This document shows positions 54,060 through 64,000 of a stretch of DNA of 64,000 nt, piece after piece. This DNA comes from Liolophura sinensis (taxonomy: Eukaryota; Mollusca; Polyplacophora; Chitonida; Chitonidae): NCBI RefSeq assembly GCF_032854445.1, contig NC_088295.1, forward strand, positions 11,333,385-11,397,384. The letters run 5' to 3'. The position numbers and the translations under genes were made by a program. The stretch's first letter is position 1. The number at the start of each line of letters is the position of its first letter. The notes below the pieces were generated by a model. The model did not search any database, was not told where the DNA came from, and saw only the letters and a program-made list of their open reading frames with translations.

Positions 54060-54414
54060 CAACTAATCACCCATCTCTGTTACAGTAGGTATAGCGGCGG
54101 TTAGTTCTTCCATGAAATTATAGCTGATTTACTGTAGTCCGTCTGCGCTTGTAACTATGGCAACATGTAGCATTATACCGATACTGACGTATGACCCATG
54201 TTTTGTAGGTGGTCGAGGCGGTGGATTCTCCAGAGGAGGTGGACGAGGCGGTCGTGGAGGATTTGGTGACCGTGGAGGATCCCGGGGTGGCAGAGGGTTC
54301 CGTGGAGGTGGAGGGTTTCGAGGGGGGAGAGGTGGAAGTGGTGGTGGATACAGGGGCGGGGGTGGGGGTGGATATGGAGGACCATCAAATAACAAACGGA
54401 CCAAGTTTGAATGA
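49607..54414 (+). CDS. GAR1: GAR1, H/ACA snoRNP subunit 1, six coding exons
   Basis: GAR1 is a nucleolar subunit of H/ACA RNPs (with dyskerin, NHP2 and NOP10), which pseudouridylate rRNA and snRNA and are part of telomerase. Exons: 49607-49727, 49855-49929, 50538-50686, 51938-51997, 53368-53483, 54209-54414. N-terminal RGG domain (about 1-60), Gar1 core (about 66-150: [62 protein letters not shown]) and a C-terminal RGG domain ending NNKRTKFE. Length about 241 residues against 217 in human. In exon 5 the conserved core and the RGG part are in different frames by one base (see finding). An upstream noncoding exon is implied by the acceptor at 49591-49592. Confidence 0.93.
49855..49929 (+). CDS. 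GAR1: GAR1 coding exon 2
   Basis: Acceptor gtttttttttag-type tract, donor GTTGTTG|GTAAGA. Codes [20 protein letters not shown] and EEVV, the end of the N-terminal RGG region. Confidence 0.93.
50538..50686 (+). CDS. GAR1: GAR1 coding exon 3, core domain
   Basis: Acceptor tatgttgtag, donor GACTTT|GTATCC. Codes [50 protein letters not shown], very close to human GAR1. Confidence 0.97.
51555..51730. mobile_element. Dispersed element related to the 37-bp array locus
   Basis: gtgaaacattctgagagaac and aaggggtgtagag are the reverse complement of one 37-bp unit of 21589-22005. The flank (agcttgcatc, tttagcatcc, taataattgtatgcataact) matches the reverse complement of 21510-21590. Same element, single-copy state, in GAR1 intron 3. 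Confidence 0.6.
51938..51997 (+). CDS. GAR1: GAR1 coding exon 4
   Basis: Acceptor cttgtacaaag, donor CAGACA|GTAAGT. Codes [18 protein letters not shown], matching human YFSVKLSENMKASSFKKLQ. Confidence 0.95.
52330..53090. repeat. Direct repeats of about 240 bp plus a 27-bp tandem repeat, GAR1 intron 4
   Basis: Three diverged copies share aacctgataatttgaataaa-aatgca, gagtaaat-ttcaaatc-tgttcat and ccaccaagtttca-aaggtg. At 52955-53083 a 27-bp unit (caactgacccaaacataaaa-ccttact) is repeated in tandem about five times; the unit is the end of the longer repeat. Confidence 0.8.
53368..53483 (+). CDS. GAR1: GAR1 coding exon 5, with apparent 1-nt frame conflict
   Basis: Acceptor gttttaag, donor GGGGAG|GTAAAT. 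The first half, in phase with exon 4, codes [16 protein letters not shown] (human [16 protein letters not shown]) but then meets TAG at 53458-53460. The second half codes [16 protein letters not shown] in the next frame, which is the phase required by exon 6. The switch lies at the G run 53426-53430. A consensus error in the homopolymer is the simplest explanation. Confidence 0.88.
53870..53990 (+). mobile_element. SINE family C, decayed, GAR1 intron 5
   Basis: Reverse-complement copy of gcgccaagcgagg, ttgctctaacc and ttgtggcaggg words seen at 17058-17215. Confidence 0.45.
54023..54058. repeat. (TA)n then (CA)n microsatellite
   Basis: About 13 TA units followed by a short cacacacac run in GAR1 intron 5. 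Confidence 0.95.
54209..54414 (+). CDS. GAR1: GAR1 coding exon 6 (last), C-terminal RGG
   Basis: Acceptor gttttgtag. Codes [37 protein letters not shown], ending [11 protein letters not shown] and TGA at 54412-54414. RGG boxes bind RNA and are usual methylarginine sites. The proline-rich antisense frame is a shadow. Confidence 0.95.
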
Positions 54415-55490
54415 AGCCAGCTTACTCTGTGAGCAGATTTTAGACTTTTATTCTGTCTCTGCAGTCAGTTGTGAAAGAAAATGGAATGGCAGATATTTCA
54501 AGAAGCTGATTCGTGAGGGGAAGACGGAAGTCATTTTGTCTCAAAGAAATTTTCCAGCATTTTCGTGTGAACAGAATAACTCATCTGATCTGATGGCCAG
54601 TTTTCAGTTACAGGTGGGAGTCAGGTGGGACGCAATTACTAGATCTGTGCTGGAAGAAAACACTTGATACATTCAGTATCTATTGGAACTGACTCGTTCA
54701 CTTCAAGCATCCAGATTAAATATTTTTTGACTTCGCATGGCAGAGATGTATCTACTATTAGCTGGAGTGATGGACTTCAGACAAAATTGAAGTATCACAC
54801 AAGAGTGACTGTATTTCTCCATTAATTAAAGATGACAGTTGATCATGCATACAGAGTGGTCAGAAAAGAGATGGCAGATATGATCGTGCATATAAAAGTT
54901 TATGGATAGAGTAGTCTCATGTGAACACAGTAGTTCGACAGAGATAGTCATACAGATGGCCATTTCGGATGTAAATAGCTTGGTGTATTGGCTAGGTATG
55001 TAGATATTGATCAGAATGGAGACTGTTAACCCATACAGTTGCAGAATAAGGAAAGGTCTGAGCTCTGTAACATGTAAGTTTAGTTGAAGATCGCAGAAGT
55101 GTCTGCATGCAGTGCCCTCTTTATTGATGTGTTTATGTGTACAACTGAACCAGAAACTTTGATAACAAACAGTGTGAAGAAATGACTTGTTGAGAGTATC
55201 GTAATGTTCATACTCTGGGGACTACAATGTTAATGCTTCATGTCAGAATGGATAGGTACATGTATATGTAGGATTCATTTAGCCCTCGGATGTAAATTAC
55301 AGTGACTACTAGTGTGTTTTTTTTATGTCAAGGAAAGTTGTTTTAGATGTATGAAAGGTGGGTGATGGTACCATTTACACACTGAAGTATTTTCATGTCC
55401 TCAGAGATAGAAGGCATTACTGTTGTTCATGGCTGTCATAGGTCATCATGTAAGAACTACATGTGTGTTATTAAAATCATTACATTTTAT
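54415..55490 (+). other. GAR1 3' UTR (inferred)
   Basis: About 1.05 kb of noncoding sequence to a candidate poly(A) site. ATTAAA at 55470-55475 is followed by a T/GT-rich stretch (gtagtttttctgttgtgttt), the usual downstream element. An earlier ATTAAA near 54824 is a weaker alternative. Confidence 0.45.
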
Positions 55491-55604
55491 CTGTAGTTTT
55501 TCTGTTGTGTTTGCTGTTCTGAAACAGTACGATCAAGTCTGATGGCTGCTCTGTGAATCCGACCTGGCCTTGATCAATGAAGTTGCTTGTTTGAATAGTT
55601 TAAC

Positions 55605-56150
55605 ACAGATCTTGCTGGTTCGGTTACAACTTTGTCAGGATGTTTGTATGGTAACTTCAGATCTCACTGGTTCAGTTACAACTTTGTCAGGATGTTTGTC
55701 AGGCAACAAAAGATCTTGCTGGTTCAGTTACAACTTTGTCAGGATATTTGTCAAGTAGCCAAAGATCTTCCTGGTTCAGTTACAACTTTGTCAGGCTGCT
55801 TGTCAGGTAACTGCAGATCTCACTTGTTTGGTTACCACTTTGTCAGGATGTTTATCAGGTATCTACAGATCTTGCTGGTTCAGTTACAACTTTGTCAGGT
55901 AACTAAAGATCTTGCTGGTTTGATTACAACTTTGTCAGGATGTTTGTCAGGTAACTAAAGATCTTGCTGGTTAGGTTACAACTTTGTCAGGATGCTTGTC
56001 AGGTGTCCAAAGATCTCGCTGGTTCAGTTACAACTTTGTCAGGTGTCTACAGATCTCGCTGGTTCAGTTACAACTTTGGCACGATGTTGGTCAGGTATCT
56101 ACAGATCTCACTGGTTCAGTTACAACTTTATCATGATGTTTGTAAGGTAT
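55605..56150. repeat. 51-52-bp tandem repeat downstream of GAR1
   Basis: About ten units of gatcttgctggttcagttac-aactttgtcaggatgtttgt-caggtaacta. Units vary in length (some lack the aggatgtttgtc part). ORFs across it (VTTLSGCLSG) are artefacts. Confidence 0.93.
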
Positions 56151-56157
56151 CTACAGT

Positions 56158-56262
56158 TATGGTTGTCTTTCCCTCAGGCTCTGCCAAGTTTCCTCAAAGT
56201 GTAAACCTGACCAACATCACGAAAAGGAAATATTCTAGAGCCCGTAAAACAATGACAAACTT
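56158..56262 (+). mobile_element. SINE family A remnant at the end of the 51-bp array
   Basis: ggttgtctttccctcaggct, ctgccaagtttcctcaaagt, gaaatattctagagcccgta: a loose family A match. Confidence 0.45.
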
Positions 56263-56374
56263 TATCAGTAACTGGGCAGTACTTAGGAGGGGATGTGAGA
56301 GCATACCTCAGTGATGGCTGATGTGTTCTCGCGTGAAGTAACATGAAAAGCAAAGATGGAAGCAACAGAAAAGT

Positions 56375-56380
56375 TTTATT
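56375..56380 (-). terminator. Possible poly(A) signal of the RhoGAP gene
   Basis: AATAAA on the minus strand. If used it would give a 4.9-kb 3' UTR. Several nearer AATAAA hexamers exist (for example near 59885, 60133 and 60475), so the true end is uncertain. Confidence 0.2.
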
Positions 56381-59300
56381 TAGGTACAGTTCTCCAAAAC
56401 ATACAAAGGAGGTATTTATCCTGTGCTAATTTTCTAACTTAATAAAACTATCTGGTTTATCTTCATCCTTCATATGGTGTAAACAATTCTTTCCAACACA
56501 ATAGTTGTGAAAAAAGTTTAGCTCTTTAAGCTGCAGCTTCCATTGTTCTCTGGACTGTGATGGTAATAAGTTTAGAATGTGATAAGTCTAATTAGGTGAC
56601 CTTAAATGAAGTCCTCTGGAGGTCACTTGCCAGTCACATGCTCCGTGGGTGGACAGTCTGGACAAGTGCATCAGTGCCTTGCCAAAGGACGGTAGTTTTA
56701 CTCTGAGTAGTCTGGGTTCTATAAACTATAAATCTTACCACCATCATATAACCAAACAATTCTTCAGTACAGCATTTTAAACATCAATCAAATAATAACT
56801 AAACCCAGCCAGTCTATCAGTCAGACGTGTTGTTCATTTCATTAAATCATGTCAGAATGTCTTATTTGGGTCCCTTACATCAAATTACGACAAAAACACT
56901 TTACTGAAATAATAAGGGGGTTTATTTTCCATATAATTTCTAAGCAATAATCAGAAAATAAAGCCAATTCAAATCGTATAAAAATAAAAGTTGCAACAGT
57001 TGGATAAACACTTGTTTATGGTCTTAAACGCCCATGCACAATGAATACAAAGGGTTCCTGACGTGAACATACGTAGATGGAGTAGACAAAAAGGACACGT
57101 CGTCTAGACAATAAATTCAGTATCAAAGCACCAAAGTAAACTTGAGGCAAAAGTAAGGGGGCCTTATGGGTTATAAAGACATTCAAAACTGAACCTGAAA
57201 AACAAAAATCCATATTAATGTAGGCCCATTCCAAAGACAATAAAAATTAGTATAAATAATTCACTGATTAGAGGTCTAGTTTCATGGATATGTGTATCAA
57301 GAAGACACACTAACATGTGATAACGTTAACCTTCTCAACAGCTCAAGCTTTATGTTTTATGTTAAAACTGACAGCTTTTGTCAATTGGAAAATATAAATA
57401 TTTATATGCACTGTAACTTGAGTAAATTGACATTATTACATGAATACATGTATATTTACAATACGGAGACTTGATGTAACTACGTGTTGTACATGGTGTA
57501 TTAGATTATTTGCAATTATTTTATGTTAATTATGGATAAAATGTAGTACATCTAGACTGATGTTGAGGCTTGTTTACAGAATGACAAATACAACAGCATA
57601 TAAATGGTTAAGGCCACTATATTATGGAAATTTGTAACCATCTGTGTTTGTTTGTATCCACTGTTTTTGTATTTGTCCCTTGATGTTTTCATGTTGCTTT
57701 ATAGGCAGCAAGTCAGAAAATTTTACATGTTAAGGCTGGGTTGCTTAGTGACAAAGTTTAAATCAGGACAATCGCTGGGAACAAAGGTCAGCCATTAAAC
57801 AGCAGTTCTTCCAGAGGCTAGAATAAACAGCAAAATACGTTTCTAAAAGAATAAAGTTCTAAAGAATTCCATGCATGGAAATGTGAATGTAATCTTGAGT
57901 TTTATAACTGAATGGATTGTGTTTCTTTAGGCTAAATACTGATACAGGCCCTCGTACAATAAATATTCCAAAAATTTTGAGCAATCATAGCGGTTTTTAA
58001 TACTAAAATTTCGTGCCATCCCGTTTAAACAGTGCATGAATATGATAAAGTTATGGAATGTAAGTTGTGTAAGCAGGTGATAGCCTGTGGATAAAATATA
58101 ATCCATACATATAATGGTGAGGTCATAACAGATAATTCATACCCCAGACTAATCATGGAACAGTTATGTTTCGTATGGATCATGCTGATTTTCAAACCTC
58201 TGATCTGAAAGGCCACAATACGAATCTGCACACCAAAGATCATCACAATCAAAATTCTGGAAGCTGTTATTCCCCTGAAACAAGTAACCATTCACAATGA
58301 AGGAAATCATTAAACATGCAAAACTTCAGAATGGATTTGTCTGCTTTTCAAACATCACCTGATGTTCCATAAAGTGAACCTTAACACAAATTTTATCAAA
58401 ATCCGAGAGCATTTGGAGCAGTTACTGCACACGGAGCCAAAGTACAACAAACTAAATTAATATCCCTCACTTTCACAGAAGTATGGGATGAAAACTGAAA
58501 AGCTGTTTGTCATTCCATTTGGAAATCAAACACATCCAACTATACCAAGGCAAATACTGAAGAAAATGCCCTATTACATAATGCTCCTTACACCGTTCAA
58601 TCAACATCAATTGCATAATCTTTAAAACCATATATCACTATAGCGTAGGCCTTTCAGCCGCCGATTAACCTGGTGAAATGAGTGGCCTTGGGTCGCCGGC
58701 AGTTCAACACAAGCACTAGCCCCTATCACACAGTCAGATGCTTAACCCCATCAAACACTACCACTCCTCCCACTTGACCTGGAACATTTACAAAACCAAG
58801 CAACTAGTTCTGATGAGTTGATGCCATAGAGAAATGGACATCTCCAATTTTTGAGGTAAAAACATTTCTTTGCAAAATCTGACTTACTCATCTCCCATGC
58901 AAATACATCTGAAGTTCTTGGGACACGAGACATCCACTGAATACACAGAAAAAACTATCTATATATTCTAATTAATCTACAACAAAAAGAGTACTGTAAC
59001 ATGTGAATATTGTATGAAAGCTCTGAACAGACAGAATCACATCTGGTGTTCAGTATTTCTCCAGACCAGCACATAGCATAACACAAGCAACATTTGCACA
59101 CTGTACACAAAAGCACTTAGATGTAAATGGAAACTCATGCACTCACCTATTAAGGAAATGTATAAAATACAACAAATATGAGAAGCTGACAGTTCCTGAA
59201 ATGTGAACGATAAAAAATTTACAATCTCATTAGCACTCAGCTTTGCCATTTTAGTGGATTATCTGTAATAATGTCAAAATCATGACACGGGTAAGTAAAA

Positions 59301-61246
59301 CACATATATATATATCATGTATGGAACTAATCGGCTAATGGATCCATGAATTACAATAACTATTGCTTGACATATATACATGTAAGGTGTTGTCTAAGAA
59401 CAGCGGTCTTTTGGGTTGTCACAAACCTGTACTCATCATAGTATCAAGCCAACTGTTATGACACCTGCATAGCACTAAAATATTACATGTATGCCATCTG
59501 AAGATAAAAAGAAACTGACGGACATGCCCAGCTCAGGAAAGCTGTAAGACTTGGCAGGTGTAATTATTACATAATTATCAGAAAAAGTTCCACGATCTAT
59601 TCTGTACAAATGTGCTTATTATGGTAGATGGCATGCTGTCAGTCCATTTACAGGTACATGTATGCAGAGAAAAACTGGCCTAATGGTCAGTAATTTGGCA
59701 CTGTTCACACTGAACTGTCAGCGTTCAACCTAATGAATGATGATGGCTTTAGGCCACATTGGCAATATTGCAGCCATAGCATGGTGACATCCTTTGAGAA
59801 TAACTTGATACCATTACACATGACAGGCACACATACAGGTAATAGTATATACCTGTGGTCTGGAAGGCGGGTCTACCCATTTATTGACAATCGATTGAAC
59901 ATATATAAGCAAAATGACTTGTAGTTACTAGGGTAAAAGGGCAAAACATGTGACATTACAAGGTCACAGGTGCTGTGAGGACTTGTGTGAGAGCACTGAT
60001 GATGCTGTCAAAATGAAGTTCTGACTCACAATGGAGCCATTAAATTTGCAGAAATCTGCATGAAGATAGCAAAATACATGATGCCAAGATGTTCTACAAA
60101 TTACACCTGAATAATACCTTATTATTCTTAGTTTTTTATTTACAATGTGAACCCTTTAACTTATCTCACATGTTAATTGTAGCCAGCTATTTGGAGGGAG
60201 TGTGGTTGATGGAATAGCCAAGGCAGAATAATATACTGCCTAACAGTATAACAGACAACTGCAGTCAGCTTCCTCACGTAAAATACTTCATATGCAATTT
60301 ATCTGTATGCTCCAATTTTCGTGGAAACACACAGCAGCAGTTAAAGATCAAAGCTAGTCTAAGCTGACGAGAGTTATCACAGGTTTACATGGTAATGAAT
60401 CAGGGTAACAAGGTCAATATAAGAAATTAGGACCATTATGAATAATAACTCCTACAATGTTAATTATATAGGTTTATTTACCAATTTTCTACCAACAATT
60501 ACTGTGTGTCTAAAAAACTTTGGCAAAATATTCAGCAAACAACATATATCACAAATACACAAAGATCTCCTGCAGAAATCATCATCACCTAAACCATGAA
60601 CAGAATACTTACTGTGAAGAGAAACAATGTCAAACCTCCAAGACTCGCTCGCAAAATAGGCTGATATAACAACTATTATCTACGCGCAGGCATAGATTTA
60701 AATCTGTGTTTTAGCTTGATTTAACATTCCAATCAACATGTATATATTCATGCAAAAATAACATTGATGTCTGTAATCCCTCCCCTCTCCCACTCCCACC
60801 CCAATAATTAAAATCAAACACAATAAACATGCTTGAAGTTAAGAGAACTTTTACAACAGTTTGGCTTGGAAAAACCACATAATTAACACACCTGACTGTC
60901 TTTGACAGTAATAACGACTGATAAATGTGCATAGGGCAAGTTCAAAGGTGAAATAGAAACAGTGGCCCTGCTTGAATATAAAAAATAATGTTGTATGATC
61001 TAGGTGCAGAATACTTTAGGAAACAATCAGAAATAAAATCCATGTTTAGCCTGCACATCACAGACAGAAGTTTTTTTTAAAAAAAAAACAAAAAACGAGA
61101 GCCTCAAAAGCTTTTACAGAGCTGGACTCTGGTGAACATCTTTGGTCAAACAAGAGGCAGTTTTCCCCCATCATTTGAGAGATCAGTTGTATCAGTTTGT
61201 ACACACATGTGCAGGCAGGCATCATGGTCAAACTGTTGTTACTGGT
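56381..61246 (-). other. Noncoding; probably RhoGAP 3' UTR and intergenic
   Basis: No exon, array or clear mobile element is visible in 4.9 kb, which contrasts with the rest of the window. Low repeat content fits a long 3' UTR of the minus-strand gene. Short ORFs here have no recognisable domain. Confidence 0.35.
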
Positions 61247-62843
61247 TTAACTGGCTGTGGAGTCAGAGCTTGGTAGTTCCCCATAAGTCATGTGATACCT
61301 GTGTAACTGAGCCTGGAGAGACATGATTCGACTCACCGCCTCGCCACCGCCCCGTTTCTCCGCATCCAGCTGTCTTTGTAATTCCTCCAGTTGTATCTTG
61401 TGGTGAGTCTGTAAATCCTCTATGTGGCGCTCATATTTAGCTTTCATGTTCGTCAATTCCTCCTTTAGCGCCCTGATGTGGGTGTCTGATTTGGCCTTGG
61501 TTTTTGAGAGCTCATCCTTTAATGCTGCCATATTCAAATGAATTTCTGAAATGGATGGTTCAAGCTTTGAGCTCTCCAAACTGACAGGACTTGAAAGCGA
61601 CTTACAAAGGTCACTTTTAGAATTCTCCTTTCTCAGGAGTTCTATCTGGCTCTGCAATTCCTCTATCTGTCTTAAATACCTTTCCTCCACACCTGATATA
61701 TACTGATCATACCGCTGTTTCATATGGTCCCTGTCTTCCATTAAAGACTTGTGTTGTGACTCGTACTTTGACTTTGTGCGTGACAGAGTTTCCTTTAGGA
61801 TATCATTCTGTTGCTGAAGCGCCTCAGTGGGGCTGTACACAAGCGGCCCATTACTGCTGTTTGTCACAACCACCTCAGAGCTCGGCCCCTCACTATACAC
61901 CACATGACCTCGGTTCTGGGCTGGTCCATTCCAGCTGGTGGGGGAGGCTACAGGATCAAACCATTTGTCAGGAGTTGTAGGGGTACCCTCAGGAGAACTA
62001 GGTTCAGTTACACTATCAGCATCAGCATCAGCAGTTGGTATAACTGGTTTCTTCTTCATCTTAGATTTGCGTACTGGTGGAACAGGCCTGGTAGGTAAGC
62101 TCAGACTCTTTGCCTGGTATCGCTGTAATGGCCTCCTGGCTAACTCGGGTAACTTTTTCTCTCGAACACTACTGGACCGGACCTCTAAGCCCGAATCCAC
62201 AGAGGACTCAGACTTTTCACTAGTCTGGTCAAAGTTGATGCCAAGTTTAGTGGTAACAGCATTTAGTATGTCTGAGGATGGGACTAGAGGAGGATCACTG
62301 ATGGCCTGCTCGTCACCGATACCAAGCAGGTCATCTACAGGCACTGAGGGCTCTGTGGAGCTGTGATCCGTAGTGAACACCTTATCATGGTTGTGAACTA
62401 GCAAATAGGTCAGCTGATGAGTCAAGTCAGCCGTCGCCATGAACAACTCTGGGTTATCATCAAGGTGACGAATAATGTTGGGGCCAAAGACAGTAGCCAG
62501 GTTTGTCTCTCCCATCTTATTCACTGCCTCACTGAGGCCCACTTTGTGAACAAAACGACACAGGTACTCCAGTATGTTGTAGTTGTCCTCTGGTAACAGT
62601 GACAGGTTCTTCTGCAGGTCAGCAATCGGGTCACCTTCCTTCTTGTCCAGGTGCCGCAATGCCACATTCATGAACTTCTGGTAGAAATTGTTGGGTATAA
62701 TAGACTCTGGGAGTTGTCTGAGGTACAGCTTCAGCAGAGAGGCTACTGTATGCACATCGTGTGTCTCTGGGTTCAGCTTTACCCTCTCACCGCAGTCAAA
62801 CTCTTCCTTCAGTTCTCTGATTAATGATGTTCGCCCTGGTAAC
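61247..62843 (-). CDS. RhoGAP protein of the ARHGAP22/24/25 type, last coding exon (partial gene)
   Basis: Rho GTPase-activating proteins of this family stimulate GTP hydrolysis by Rac-type GTPases in cytoskeletal control. The exon (acceptor atattttgcag, stop TAA at 61249-61247) codes 531 residues. Residues 1-145 are most of the RhoGAP domain: LPGRTSLIRELKEEFDCGE, DVHTVASLLKLYLRQLPES, NKMGETNLATVFGPNIIRHL; the catalytic-domain Asn of FGPN is present, and the arginine finger (usually GLFR just before LPG) must be in the preceding exon. A Ser/Pro-rich region follows, then a C-terminal coiled coil (EALQQQNDILKETL through LQAQLHRYHM). Architecture (PH expected upstream, RhoGAP, disordered, coiled coil) fits FilGAP-like proteins. 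The 5' part is outside the window. Confidence 0.9.
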
Positions 62844-63689
62844 CTGCAAAATATTTGTAGTATTAGAATCGCACAATGTATTCTAGATTAGTTATCTTCC
62901 ATGAGTAACATGGGTAGTGCTTGTCGTCATACAGGAGTTATCTCCCCTGAGTTAGACCTTATCAGGTAAACCATTAAAATATTGTTTACATGTAGGTTTT
63001 AAAGTTGTGAATACTTATTCTGATGCTATTCTCACATAACCATGACGTCAAAGAAAATCCTCCCTGTTGAGAGGAGCAGGCATATTATTATTAAAAAGTG
63101 AATATGTAAGTCCATTCTTTTTAAGGGGTCACTGAATTTTCAGAAATCACTATGTATATAGAGAATTCAGCTGCTGGGTCAATCAGTGGTCAGGTTACAG
63201 CTTAACTTTCAATTGCTTACACATTGAAAACTGTTCACTCAAAAAAAATTGCTCACACAATGGACACGGTACAACAAAATATTACCAATATGGCTCTGGT
63301 AATTAAAATGCATGATTTAACTGTTTATCTTAAAAAGTATCCCTTGATATCAATGTTCATTATTGTAATTGGTGATTGAGTTTACTGGTTTAAATTCTGT
63401 GCTGCCTGTTGTCGCCACAACAACAATGCATTCAAGGAAAAACTTTCATCAAATTATCTCCACTTACAACTCATGGCCAGGGCTCTTTTTTCCAGACTTC
63501 ATCATGTATTCTAGATGGAGTTGTCCTATATTTATGCCGGATTAATTTTGAAAAAAATCATCCACACAATATTCAGGGAAAATTCAAACTGGGCATATTA
63601 AAGTAATGTTCCATTCTGGTATTTTTAGCCACTCAAAAATCTGTTTCCATGAAATCAAGTATCATGTATGTAAAATGTGGCCATGGAAA
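62844..63689 (-). other. RhoGAP intron
   Basis: AT-rich, no coding signal; ends on the right in the 67-bp array. Confidence 0.7.
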
Positions 63690-64000
63690 GCAAAAGCCTG
63701 AATATATGTATGAGTGAGCTACCTCTTTGTTCAGCCTGTGTTCATCACAAGCCTCTATAAGCATGTGAATACATGTATGAATGAACTACCTCTGTGTTCA
63801 GCCTGTGTTCATCACAAGCCTCTATAAGCATGTGAATACATGTATGAGTGAAATAGCTCTGTGTTCAGCCTGTGTTCATCACAAGCCTCTATCAATGTGT
63901 GAATACATGTACGAGTGAACTACCTCTGTGTTCAGCCTGTGTTCATCACAAGCCTCTATCAATGTGTGAATACATGTACGAGTGAACTAGCTCTGTGTTC
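63690..64000. repeat. 67-bp tandem repeat in the RhoGAP intron, continues past the window
   Basis: Unit gttcagcctgtgttcatcac-aagcctctataagcatgtga-atacatgtatgagtgaactac-ctctgt; starts at 63729, 63796, 63863, 63929 and 63996. On the minus strand units read IEACDEHRLNTE followed by a donor-like GAG|GTAGTT in the left units. This could be exon-derived like the DDX46 arrays, but the source exon is not in the window. Confidence 0.9.

Noticed and set aside
54129-54404. Proline-rich ORF on the minus strand
   Set aside because: Antisense shadow of the GAR1 RGG exon.
61756-62366. Plus-strand ORFs of 74-142 codons
   Set aside because: Antisense of the RhoGAP exon, which has clear domain similarity on the minus strand.

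Overview
This is animal nuclear DNA: AT-rich, intron-rich, with GT-AG introns, metazoan genes and many tRNA-derived SINEs. The SINE families (one with a tail like aagtgaaatattcttgagta followed by (AAAT)n, one starting gtgagtgagtgcttggggtt on the + strand) and the frequent tacatgta words are what I associate with marine lophotrochozoans, most likely a bivalve mollusc. The species cannot be fixed from the sequence alone.

Layout. Positions 1-15.9 kb are gene-poor: a foldback element (48-930), SINE copies, a TA microsatellite, two minisatellites at 9.15-10.4 kb, and two weak candidate genes for small secreted proteins on the minus strand. Positions 16.25-44.11 kb hold a complete minus-strand gene of 21 coding exons for DDX46/PRP5, the DEAD-box ATPase of U2 snRNP and pre-spliceosome assembly (1033 residues by my exon model). 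Positions 49.6-54.4 kb hold a plus-strand gene for GAR1, the RGG-rich H/ACA snoRNP subunit (6 coding exons, about 241 residues, with one apparent 1-nt frame conflict in a G run). Positions 61.25-62.84 kb hold the last coding exon of a minus-strand RhoGAP gene of the ARHGAP22/24/25 type; its 5' part lies beyond the right edge. DDX46 and GAR1 are divergent; GAR1 and the RhoGAP gene are convergent.

The unusual part is the DDX46 introns. Only 3.1 kb of the 27.9 kb is coding, and much of the rest is tandem repeats sitting at splice sites. Three arrays are visibly built from the gene's own exon 3' ends plus the adjoining 5' splice site. The 76-bp array downstream of exon 6 has about 83 units, each with 49 nt of exon 6 and 27 nt of intron. 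The 85-bp array downstream of exon 13 has about 57 nt of exon and 28 nt of intron per unit. Exon 12, the DEAD-motif exon, is followed by two decayed copies of its own 3' end. Two more arrays (41 bp and 32 bp) abut 3' splice sites, and a 50-bp array of about 36 units starts 35 bp from the exon 19 donor. The gene for a core splicing helicase therefore carries dozens of decoy splice sites, some intact and some eroded. I treat this recurrent splice-junction amplification as the main candidate for something undescribed.

DDX46 acts in pre-mRNA splicing and GAR1 in rRNA pseudouridylation and telomerase RNP; the RhoGAP protein acts in cytoskeletal signalling. I see no functional link between the three neighbours beyond position.
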